Assembly (NCBI GenBank): GCA_964057225.1
Contig: OZ059900.1
Coordinates: 4,846,501 to 4,910,500 of the forward strand
Direction of reading: 5' to 3'
DNA length: 64,000 nt
From: Auanema rhodensis
Taxonomy: Eukaryota; Nematoda; Chromadorea; Rhabditida; Rhabditidae
Positions within the stretch are counted from its first letter, which is position 1, and each line of letters opens with the position of its first letter. The notes under the pieces are model-generated. The model was not told where the DNA came from. It did no database searches and saw only the letters and a list, made by a program, of their open reading frames with translations. This document shows positions 51,301 through 63,358 of this stretch, piece by piece. A program made the translations under genes and the position numbers.

Positions 51301-52174
51301 TCAAACCCATTAAGATTGTGTCTCTAGACTAATATAACCATGGGAAATTCATTTAAGTTCACAGTATTCTTCTATCTTTAACGGTATCCGAGTTACAAAT
51401 CAAGATCACTTTCTTTGGATACTTAGGTGGTATAGCTACCTGTTCACAAAAAATTGGAAGTCCTGGTTACCATGCATCAAACCCATTAAGATTGTGTTTC
51501 TAGACTAATATAACCATGGGAAATTCATTTAAGTTCACAGTATTCTTCTATCTTTAACGGTATCCGAGTTACAAATCAAGATCACTTTCTTTGGATACTT
51601 AGGTGGTATAGCTACTTGTTCACAAAAAATTGGAAGTCCTGGTTACCATGCATCAAACCCATTAAGATTGTGTTTCTAGACTAATATAACCATGGGGACT
51701 TTATCAAATTTCACAGTATTCTTCTATCTTTAACGGTATCCGAGTTACAAATCAAGATCACTTTCTTTGGATACTTAGGTGGTATAGCTACCTGTTCACA
51801 AAAAATTGGAAGTCCTGGTTACCATGCATCAAATCCTTTAAGATAGTGTTTCTAGACTAATATAACCATGGGGACTTCATCAAATTTCACAGTATTCTTC
51901 TATCTTTAACGGTATCCGAGTTACAAATCAAGATCACTTTCTTTGGATACTTAGGTGGTATAGCTACCTGTTCACAAAAAATTGGAAGTCCTGGTTACCA
52001 TGCATCAAACCCATTAAGATTGTGTCTCTAGACTAATATAACCATGGGAAATCCATTTAAGTTCACAGTATTCTTCTATCTTTAACGGTATCCGAGTTAC
52101 AAATCAAGATCACTTTCTTTGGATACTTAGGTGGTATAGCTACCTGTTCACAAAAAATTGGAAGTCTTGGTTAC
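48366..52174 (+). repeat. Repeat at 13-monomer offset in Y'
   Basis: About 1.5 kb (48,366-49,886) is repeated 2,288 bp to the right (50,654-52,174). 'gtgtctc' markers at 48,502, 49,030 and 49,734 correspond to 50,790, 51,318 and 52,022. The intervening monomers (about 49,887-50,653) are not part of the match. The left member is also part of long-range repeat R1, so this segment exists three times in the window. Private changes include 'aatccattt' (about 52,050) and 'tttagatac' (about 50,009). Confidence 0.75.
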
Positions 52175-52941
52175 CATGCATCAAACACAATACGATAGTG
52201 TTTCTAGACTAATATGACCATGAGAAATTCATTTAAGTTTACAGTATTCTTCTATCTTTAACGGTATCCGAGTTACAAATCAAGATCACTTTCTTTGGAT
52301 ACTTAGGTGGTATAGCTACCTGTTCACAAAAAATTGGAAGTCCTGGTTACCATGCATCAAACCCATTAAGATTGTGTTTCTAGACTAATGTAACCATGGG
52401 AAATTCATTTAAGTTCACAGTATTCTTCTATCTTTAACGGTATCCGAGTTACAAATCAAGATCACTTTCTTTGGATACTTAGGTGGTATAGCTACCTGTT
52501 CACAAAAAATTGGAAGTCTTGGTTACCATGCATCAAACACAATACGATAGTGTTTCTAGACTAATATGACCATGAGAAATTCATTTAAGTTTACAGTATT
52601 CTTCTATCTTTAACGGTATCCGAGTTACAAATCAAGATCACTTTCTTTGGATACTTAGGTGGTATAGCTACCTGTTCACAAAAAATTGGAAGTCCTGGTT
52701 ACCATGCATCAAACCCATTAAGATTGTGTTTCTAGACTAATATAACCATGGGAAATTCATTTAAGTTCACAGTATTCTTCTATCTTTAACGGTATCCGAG
52801 TTACAAATCAAGATCACTTTCTTTGGATACTTAGGTGGTATAGCTACTTGTTCACAAAAAATTGGAAGTCCTGGTTACCATGCATCAAACCCATTAAGAT
52901 TGTGTTTCTAGACTAATATAACCATGGGAAATTCATTTAAG

Positions 52942-55705
52942 TTCACAGTATTCTTCTATCTTTAACGGTATCCGAGTTACAAATCAAGATCACTTTCTTT
53001 GGATACTTAGGTGGTATAGCTACCTGTTCACAAAAAATTGGAAGTCTTGGTTACCATGCATCAAACACAATACGATAGTGTTTCTAGACTAATATGACCA
53101 TGAGAAATTCATTTAAGTTTACAGTATTCTTCTATCTTTAACGGTATCCGAGTTACAAATCAAGATCACTTTCTTTGGATACTTAGGTGGTATAGCTACC
53201 TGTTCACAAAAAATTGGAAGTCCTGGTTACCATGCATCAAATCCTTTAAGATAGTGTTTCTAGACTAATATGACCATGGGGACTTCATTAAAATTAACAG
53301 TATTCTTCTATCTTTAACGGTATCCGAGTTACAAATCAAGATCACTTTCTTTGGATACTTAGGTGGTATAGCTACCTGTTCACAAAAAATTGGAAGTCCT
53401 GGTTACCATGCATCAAATCCTTTAAGATAGTGTTTCTAGACTAATATGACCATGGGGACTTCATTAAAATTAACAGTATTCTTCTATCTTTAACGGTATC
53501 CGAGTTACAAATCAAGATCACTTTCTTTGGATACTTAGGTGGTATAGCTACCTGTTCACAAAAAATTGGGAGTCCTGGTTACCATGCATCAAACCCATTA
53601 AGATTGTGTTTCTAGACTAATATAACCATGGGAAATTCATTTAAGTTCACAGTATTCTTTTATCTTTAACGGTATCCGAGTTACAAATCAAGATCACTTT
53701 CTTTGGATACTTATGTGGTATAGCTACCTGTTCACAAAAAATTGGAAGTCCTGGTTACCATGCATCAAATCCTTTAAGATAGTGTTTCTAGACTAATATA
53801 ACCATGGGGACTTTATCAAAGTTCACAGTATTCTTCTATCTTTAACGGTATCCGAGTTACAAATCAAGATCACTTTCTTTGGATACTTATGTGGTATAGC
53901 TACCTGTTCACAAAAAATTGGAAGTCCTGGTTACCATGCATCAAACCCATTAAGATTGTGTTTCTAGACTAATATAACCATGGGAAATTCATTTAAGTTC
54001 ACAGTATTCTTCTATCTTTAACGGTATCCGAGTTACAAATCAAGATCACTTTCTTTAGATACTTAGGTGGTATAGCTACCTGTTCACAAAAAATTGGAAG
54101 TCCTGGTTACCATGCATCAAATCCTTTAAGATAGTGTTTCTTGACTAATATAACCATGGGGACTTCATCAAATTTCACAGTATTCTTCTATCTTTAACGG
54201 TATCCGAGTTACAAATCAAGATCACTTTCTTTGGATACTTAGGTGGTATAGCTACCTGTTCACAAAAAATTGGAAGTCCTGGTTACCATGCATCAAACCC
54301 ATTAAGATTGTGTTTCTAGACTAATATGACCATGAGAAATTCATTTAAGTTCACAGTATTCTTCTATCTTTAACGGTATCCGAGTTACAAATCAAGATCA
54401 CTTTCTTTGGATACTTAGGTGGTATAGCTACCTGTTCACAAAAAATTGGAAGTCCTGGTTACCATGCATCAAACCCATTAAGATTGTGTTTCTAGACTAA
54501 TATGACCATGGGAAATTTATTTAAGTACACAGTATTCTTCTATCTTTAACGGTATCCGAGTTACAAATCAAGATCACTTTCTTTGGATACTTATGTGGTA
54601 TAGCTACCTGTTCACAAAAAATTGGAAGTCCTGGTTACCATGCATCAAATCCTTTAACATAGTGTTTCTAGACTAATATAACCATGGGAAATTCATTTAA
54701 GTTCACAGTATTCTTCTATCTTTAACGGTATCCGAGTTACAAATCAAGATCACTTTCTTTGGATACTTAGGTGGTATAGCTACCTGTTCACAAAAAATTG
54801 GAAGTCCTGGTTACCATGCATCAAACCCATTAAGATTGTGTTTCTAGACTAATATAACCATGGGAAATTCATTTAAGTTCACAGTATTCTTCTATCTTTA
54901 ACGGTATCCGAGTTACAAATCAAGATCACTTTCTTTGGATACTTAGGTGGTATAGCTACTTGTTCACAAAAAATTGGAAGTCCTGGTTACCATGCATCAA
55001 ACCCATTAAGATTGTGTTTCTAGACTAATATAACCATGGGAAATTCATTTAAGTTCACAGTATTCTTCTATCTTTAACGGTATCCGAGTTACAAATCAAG
55101 ATCACTTTCTTTGGATACTTAGGTGGTATAGCTACCTGTTCACAAAAAATTGGAAGTCTTGGTTACCATGCATCAAACACAATACGATAGTGTTTCTAGA
55201 CTAATATGACCATGAGAAATTCATTTAAGTTTACAGTATTCTTCTATCTTTAACGGTATCCGAGTTACAAATCAAGATCACTTTCTTTGGATACTTAGGT
55301 GGTATAGCTACCTGTTCACAAAAAATTGGAAGTCCTGGTTACCATGCATCAAACACAATACGATAGTGTTTCTAGACTAATATGACCATGAGAAATTCAT
55401 CAAATTTCACAGTATTCTTCTATCTTTAACGGTATCCGAGTTACAAATCAAGATCACTTTCTTTGGATACTTAGGTGGTATAGCTACCTGTTCACAAAAA
55501 ATTGGAAGTCCTGGTTACCATGCATCAAACCCATTAAGATTGTGTCTCTAGACTAATATAACCATGGGAAATTCATTTAAGTTCACAGTATTCTTCTATC
55601 TTTAACGGTATCCGAGTTACAAATCAAGATCACTTTCTTTGGATACTTAGGTGGTATAGCTACCTGTTCACAAAAAATTGGAAGTCCTGGTTACCATGCA
55701 TCAAA
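52942..55705 (+). repeat. 2.76-kb repeat at 20-monomer offset, copy 1
   Basis: Matches 56,462-59,225 at 3,520 bp (20 monomers). Markers: 'tttagatac' (54,053 and 57,573), 'ttgacta' (54,141 and 57,661), 'taacatag' (54,651 and 58,171) and 'gagaaattcatcaaat' (55,389 and 58,909). One private difference was seen: 'attgggag' near 53,568. It contains the right copy of R2 (52,975-55,262). Confidence 0.85.
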
Positions 55706-56461
55706 CCCATTAAGATTGTGTTTCTAGACTAATATAACCATGGGAAATTCATTTAAGTTCACAGTATTCTTCTATCTTTAACGGTATCCGAGTTACAAAT
55801 CAAGATCACTTTCTTTGGATACTTAGGTGGTATAGCTACCTGTTCACAAAAAATTGGAAGTCTTGGTTACCATGCATCAAACACAATACGATAGTGTTTC
55901 TAGACTAATATGACCATGAGAAATTCATTTAAGTTTACAGTATTCTTCTATCTTTAACGGTATCCGAGTTACAAATCAAGATCACTTTCTTTGGATACTT
56001 AGGTGGTATAGCTACCTGTTCACAAAAAATTGGAAGTCCTGGTTACCATGCATCAAACCCATTAAGATTGTGTCTCTAGACTAATATAACCATGGGAAAT
56101 TCATTTAAGTTCACAGTATTCTTCTATCTTTAACGGTATCCGAGTTACAAATCAAGATCACTTTCTTTGGATACTTAGGTGGTATAGCTACCTGTTCACA
56201 AAAAATTGGAAGTCCTGGTTACCATGCATCAAACCCATTAAGATTGTGTTTCTAGACTAATATAACCATGGGAAATTCATTTAAGTTCACAGTATTCTTC
56301 TATCTTTAACGGTATCCGAGTTACAAATCAAGATCACTTTCTTTGGATACTTAGGTGGTATAGCTACTTGTTCACAAAAAATTGGAAGTCCTGGTTACCA
56401 TGCATCAAACCCATTAAGATTGTGTTTCTAGACTAATATAACCATGGGGACTTTATCAAAT

Positions 56462-59225
56462 TTCACAGTATTCTTCTATCTTTAACGGTATCCGAGTTAC
56501 AAATCAAGATCACTTTCTTTGGATACTTAGGTGGTATAGCTACCTGTTCACAAAAAATTGGAAGTCTTGGTTACCATGCATCAAACACAATACGATAGTG
56601 TTTCTAGACTAATATGACCATGAGAAATTCATTTAAGTTTACAGTATTCTTCTATCTTTAACGGTATCCGAGTTACAAATCAAGATCACTTTCTTTGGAT
56701 ACTTAGGTGGTATAGCTACCTGTTCACAAAAAATTGGAAGTCCTGGTTACCATGCATCAAATCCTTTAAGATAGTGTTTCTAGACTAATATGACCATGGG
56801 GACTTCATTAAAATTAACAGTATTCTTCTATCTTTAACGGTATCCGAGTTACAAATCAAGATCACTTTCTTTGGATACTTAGGTGGTATAGCTACCTGTT
56901 CACAAAAAATTGGAAGTCCTGGTTACCATGCATCAAATCCTTTAAGATAGTGTTTCTAGACTAATATGACCATGGGGACTTCATTAAAATTAACAGTATT
57001 CTTCTATCTTTAACGGTATCCGAGTTACAAATCAAGATCACTTTCTTTGGATACTTAGGTGGTATAGCTACCTGTTCACAAAAAATTGGAAGTCCTGGTT
57101 ACCATGCATCAAACCCATTAAGATTGTGTTTCTAGACTAATATAACCATGGGAAATTCATTTAAGTTCACAGTATTCTTTTATCTTTAACGGTATCCGAG
57201 TTACAAATCAAGATCACTTTCTTTGGATACTTATGTGGTATAGCTACCTGTTCACAAAAAATTGGAAGTCCTGGTTACCATGCATCAAATCCTTTAAGAT
57301 AGTGTTTCTAGACTAATATAACCATGGGGACTTTATCAAAGTTCACAGTATTCTTCTATCTTTAACGGTATCCGAGTTACAAATCAAGATCACTTTCTTT
57401 GGATACTTATGTGGTATAGCTACCTGTTCACAAAAAATTGGAAGTCCTGGTTACCATGCATCAAACCCATTAAGATTGTGTTTCTAGACTAATATAACCA
57501 TGGGAAATTCATTTAAGTTCACAGTATTCTTCTATCTTTAACGGTATCCGAGTTACAAATCAAGATCACTTTCTTTAGATACTTAGGTGGTATAGCTACC
57601 TGTTCACAAAAAATTGGAAGTCCTGGTTACCATGCATCAAATCCTTTAAGATAGTGTTTCTTGACTAATATAACCATGGGGACTTCATCAAATTTCACAG
57701 TATTCTTCTATCTTTAACGGTATCCGAGTTACAAATCAAGATCACTTTCTTTGGATACTTAGGTGGTATAGCTACCTGTTCACAAAAAATTGGAAGTCCT
57801 GGTTACCATGCATCAAACCCATTAAGATTGTGTTTCTAGACTAATATGACCATGAGAAATTCATTTAAGTTCACAGTATTCTTCTATCTTTAACGGTATC
57901 CGAGTTACAAATCAAGATCACTTTCTTTGGATACTTAGGTGGTATAGCTACCTGTTCACAAAAAATTGGAAGTCCTGGTTACCATGCATCAAACCCATTA
58001 AGATTGTGTTTCTAGACTAATATGACCATGGGAAATTTATTTAAGTACACAGTATTCTTCTATCTTTAACGGTATCCGAGTTACAAATCAAGATCACTTT
58101 CTTTGGATACTTATGTGGTATAGCTACCTGTTCACAAAAAATTGGAAGTCCTGGTTACCATGCATCAAATCCTTTAACATAGTGTTTCTAGACTAATATA
58201 ACCATGGGAAATTCATTTAAGTTCACAGTATTCTTCTATCTTTAACGGTATCCGAGTTACAAATCAAGATCACTTTCTTTGGATACTTAGGTGGTATAGC
58301 TACCTGTTCACAAAAAATTGGAAGTCCTGGTTACCATGCATCAAACCCATTAAGATTGTGTTTCTAGACTAATATAACCATGGGAAATTCATTTAAGTTC
58401 ACAGTATTCTTCTATCTTTAACGGTATCCGAGTTACAAATCAAGATCACTTTCTTTGGATACTTAGGTGGTATAGCTACTTGTTCACAAAAAATTGGAAG
58501 TCCTGGTTACCATGCATCAAACCCATTAAGATTGTGTTTCTAGACTAATATAACCATGGGAAATTCATTTAAGTTCACAGTATTCTTCTATCTTTAACGG
58601 TATCCGAGTTACAAATCAAGATCACTTTCTTTGGATACTTAGGTGGTATAGCTACCTGTTCACAAAAAATTGGAAGTCTTGGTTACCATGCATCAAACAC
58701 AATACGATAGTGTTTCTAGACTAATATGACCATGAGAAATTCATTTAAGTTTACAGTATTCTTCTATCTTTAACGGTATCCGAGTTACAAATCAAGATCA
58801 CTTTCTTTGGATACTTAGGTGGTATAGCTACCTGTTCACAAAAAATTGGAAGTCCTGGTTACCATGCATCAAACACAATACGATAGTGTTTCTAGACTAA
58901 TATGACCATGAGAAATTCATCAAATTTCACAGTATTCTTCTATCTTTAACGGTATCCGAGTTACAAATCAAGATCACTTTCTTTGGATACTTAGGTGGTA
59001 TAGCTACCTGTTCACAAAAAATTGGAAGTCCTGGTTACCATGCATCAAACCCATTAAGATTGTGTCTCTAGACTAATATAACCATGGGAAATTCATTTAA
59101 GTTCACAGTATTCTTCTATCTTTAACGGTATCCGAGTTACAAATCAAGATCACTTTCTTTGGATACTTAGGTGGTATAGCTACCTGTTCACAAAAAATTG
59201 GAAGTCCTGGTTACCATGCATCAAA
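56462..59225 (+). repeat. 2.76-kb repeat at 20-monomer offset, copy 2
   Basis: Second copy. It begins inside the patch-2 region of the monomer at 56,319 and ends where the monomer at 59,135 turns to 'acacaatacg'. It includes a DDABAB module at 56,671-57,726 and the 'taacatag' hybrid at 58,079. Confidence 0.85.
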
Positions 59226-59486
59226 CACAATACGATAGTGTTTCTAGACTAATATGACCATGAGAAATTCATTTAAGTTTACAGTATTCTTCTATCTTTA
59301 ACGGTATCCGAGTTACAAATCAAGATCACTTTCTTTGGATACTTAGGTGGTATAGCTACCTGTTCACAAAAAATTGGAAGTCCTGGTTACCATGCATCAA
59401 ACACAATACGATAGTGTTTCTAGACTAATATGACCATGAGAAATTCATCAAATTTCACAGTATTCTTCTATCTTTAACGGTATCCG
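58607..59486 (+). repeat. 3-monomer repeat of C-type hybrids
   Basis: C', then C with 'gagaaattcatcaaattt', then 'gtgtctc'-A, then C' and the same hybrid C again, at a 528-bp offset. The hybrid joins a C front with a C'-like start of patch 2 and a B-like end, so patch 2 itself appears to be recombinant. Several of these C units carry 'cctgg' in place of the usual 'tcttgg'. Confidence 0.65.
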
Positions 59487-62126
59487 AGTTACAAATCAAG
59501 ATCACTTTCTTTGGATACTTAGGTGGTATAGCTACCTGTTCACAAAAAATTGGAAGTCCTGGTTACCATGCATCAAACCCATTAAGATTGTGTTTCTAGA
59601 CTAATATGACCATGAGAAATTCATTTAAGTTCACAGTATTCTTCTATCTTTAACGGTATCCGAGTTACAAATCAAGATCACTTTCTTTGGATACTTAGGT
59701 GGTATAGCTACCTGTTCACAAAAAATTGGAAGTCCTGGTTACCATGCATCAAACCCATTAAGATTGTGTTTCTAGACTAATATGACCATGGGAAATTTAT
59801 TTAAGTACACAGTATTCTTCTATCTTTAACGGTATCCGAGTTACAAATCAAGATCACTTTCTTTGGATACTTAGGTGGTATAGCTACCTGTTCACAAAAA
59901 ATTGGAAGTCCTGGTTACCATGCATCAAACCCATTAAGATTGTGTTTCTAGACTAATATAACCATGGGAAATTCATTTAAGTTCACAGTATTCTTCTATC
60001 TTTAACGGTATCCGAGTTACAAATCAAGATCACTTTCTTTGGATACTTAGGTGGTATAGCTACCTGTTCACAAAAAATTGGAAGTCTTGGTTACCATGCA
60101 TCAAACACAATACGATAGTGTTTCTAGACTAATATGACCATGAGAAATTCATTAAAGTTTACAGTATTCTTCTATCTTTAACGGTATCCGAGTTACAAAT
60201 CAAGATCACTTTCTTTGGATACTTAGGTGGTATAGCTACCTGTTCACAAAAAATTGGAAGTCCTGGTTACCATGCATCAAACCCATTAAGATTGTGTTTC
60301 TAGACTAATATAACCATGGGAAATTCATTTAAGTTCACAGTATTCTTCTATCTTTAACGGTATCCGAGTTACAAATCAAGATCACTTTCTTTGGATACTT
60401 AGGTGGTATAGCTACCTGTTCACAAAAAATTGGAAGTCCTGGTTACCATGCATCAAACCCATTAAGATTGTGTTTCTAGACTAATATAACCATGGGGACT
60501 TTATCAAATTTCACAGTATTCTTCTATCTTTAACGGTATCCGAGTTACAAATCAAGATCACTTTCTTTGGATACTTAGGTGGTATAGCTACCTGTTCACA
60601 AAAAATTGGAAGTCCTGGTTACCATGCATCAAATCCTTTAAGATAGTGTTTCTAGACTAATATAACCATGGGGACTTCATCAAATTTCACAGTATTCTTC
60701 TATCTTTAACGGTATCCGAGTTACAAATCAAGATCACTTTCTTTGGATACTTAGGTGGTATAGCTACCTGTTCACAAAAAATTGGAAGTCCTGGTTACCA
60801 TGCATCAAACCCATTAAGATTGTGTCTCTAGACTAATATAACCATGGGAAATTCATTTAAGTTCACAGTATTCTTCTATCTTTAACGGTATCCGAGTTAC
60901 AAATCAAGATCACTTTCTTTGGATACTTAGGTGGTATAGCTACCTGTTCACAAAAAATTGGAAGTCCTGGTTACCATGCATCAAACCCATTAAGATTGTG
61001 TTTCTAGACTAATATAACCATGGGAAATTCATTTAAGTTCACAGTATTCTTCTATCTTTAACGGTATCCGAGTTACAAATCAAGATCACTTTCTTTGGAT
61101 ACTTAGGTGGTATAGCTACCTGTTCACAAAAAATTGGAAGTCTTGGTTACCATGCATCAAACACAATACGATAGTGTTTCTAGACTAATATGACCATGAG
61201 AAATTCATTTAAGTTTACAGTATTCTTCTATCTTTAACGGTATCCGAGTTACAAATCAAGATCACTTTCTTTGGATACTTAGGTGGTATAGCTACCTGTT
61301 CACAAAAAATTGGAAGTCCTGGTTACCATGCATCAAACCCATTAAGATTGTGTTTCTAGACTAATATAACCATGGGAAATTCATTTAAGTTCACAGTATT
61401 CTTCTATCTTTAACGGTATCCGAGTTACAAATCAAGATCACTTTCTTTGGATACTTAGGTGGTATAGCTACCTGTTCACAAAAAATTGGAAGTCTTGGTT
61501 ACCATGCATCAAACACAATACGATAGTGTTTCTAGACTAATATAACCATGGGAAATTCATTTAAGTTCACAGTATTCTTCTATCTTTAACGGTATCCGAG
61601 TTACAAATCAAGATCACTTTCTTTGGATACTTAGGTGGTATAGCTACCTGTTCACAAAAAATTGGAAGTCCTGGTTACCATGCATCAAACCCATTAAGAT
61701 TGTGTTTCTAGACTAATATAACCATGGGAAATTCATTTAAGTTCACAGTATTCTTCTATCTTTAACGGTATCCGAGTTACAAATCAAGATCACTTTCTTT
61801 GGATACTTAGGTGGTATAGCTACTTGTTCACAAAAAATTGGAAGTCCTGGTTACCATGCATCAAACCCATTAAGATTGTGTTTCTAGACTAATATAACCA
61901 TGGGAAATTCATTTAAGTTCACAGTATTCTTCTATCTTTAACGGTATCCGAGTTACAAATCAAGATCACTTTCTTTGGATACTTAGGTGGTATAGCTACC
62001 TGTTCACAAAAAATTGGAAGTCTTGGTTACCATGCATCAAACACAATACGATAGTGTTTCTAGACTAATATGACCATGAGAAATTCATTTAAGTTTACAG
62101 TATTCTTCTATCTTTAACGGTATCCG

Positions 62127-63358
62127 AGTTACAAATCAAGATCACTTTCTTTGGATACTTAGGTGGTATAGCTACTTGTTCACAAAAAATTGGAAGTCCT
62201 GGTTACCATGCATCAAATCCTTTAAGATAGTGTTTCTAGACTAATATAACCATGGGGACTTTATCAAAGTTCACAGTATTCTTCTATCTTTAACGGTATC
62301 CGAGTTACAAATCAAGATCACTTTCTTTGGATACTTAGGTGGTATAGCTACCTGTTCACAAAAAATTGGAAGTCCTGGTTACCATGCATCAAATCCTTTA
62401 AGATAGTGTTTCTAGACTAATATGACCATGGGGACTTCATTAAAATTAACAGTATTCTTCTATCTTTAACGGTATCCGAGTTACAAATCAAGATCACTTT
62501 CTTTGGATACTTAGGTGGTATAGCTACCTGTTCACAAAAAATTGGAAGTCCTGGTTACCATGCATCAAATCCTTTAAGATAGTGTTTCTAGACTAATATG
62601 ACCATGGGGACTTCATTAAAATTAACAGTATTCTTCTATCTTTAACGGTATCCGAGTTACAAATCAAGATCACTTTCTTTGGATACTTAGGTGGTATAGC
62701 TACCTGTTCACAAAAAATTGGAAGTCCTGGTTACCATGCATCAAACACAATACGATAGTGTTTCTAGACTAATATGACCATGAGAAATTCATTTAAGTTT
62801 ACAGTATTCTTCTATCTTTAACGGTATCCGAGTTACAAATCAAGATCACTTTCTTTGGATACTTAGGTGGTATAGCTACCTGTTCACAAAAAATTGGAAG
62901 TCCTGGTTACCATGCATCAAATCCTTTAAGATAGTGTTTCTAGACTAATATAACCATGGGGACTTTATCAAAGTTCACAGTATTCTTCTATCTTTAACGG
63001 TATCCGAGTTACAAATCAAGATCACTTTCTTTGGATACTTAGGTGGTATAGCTACCTGTTCACAAAAAATTGGAAGTCCTGGTTACCATGCATCAAATCC
63101 TTTAAGATAGTGTTTCTAGACTAATATGACCATGGGGACTTCATTAAAATTAACAGTATTCTTCTATCTTTAACGGTATCCGAGTTACAAATCAAGATCA
63201 CTTTCTTTGGATACTTAGGTGGTATAGCTACCTGTTCACAAAAAATTGGAAGTCCTGGTTACCATGCATCAAATCCTTTAAGATAGTGTTTCTAGACTAA
63301 TATGACCATGGGGACTTCATTAAAATTAACAGTATTCTTCTATCTTTAACGGTATCCG
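62127..63358 (+). repeat. 4-monomer (704-bp) repeat near the right end
   Basis: The set 'gactttatcaaag'-B, D, D occurs at 62,127-62,654 and again at 62,831-63,358, separated by one C' unit with 'cctgg'. The first B has 'tacttg' and the second 'tacctg'. The second D-D pair begins the last DDABAB module. Confidence 0.75.
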
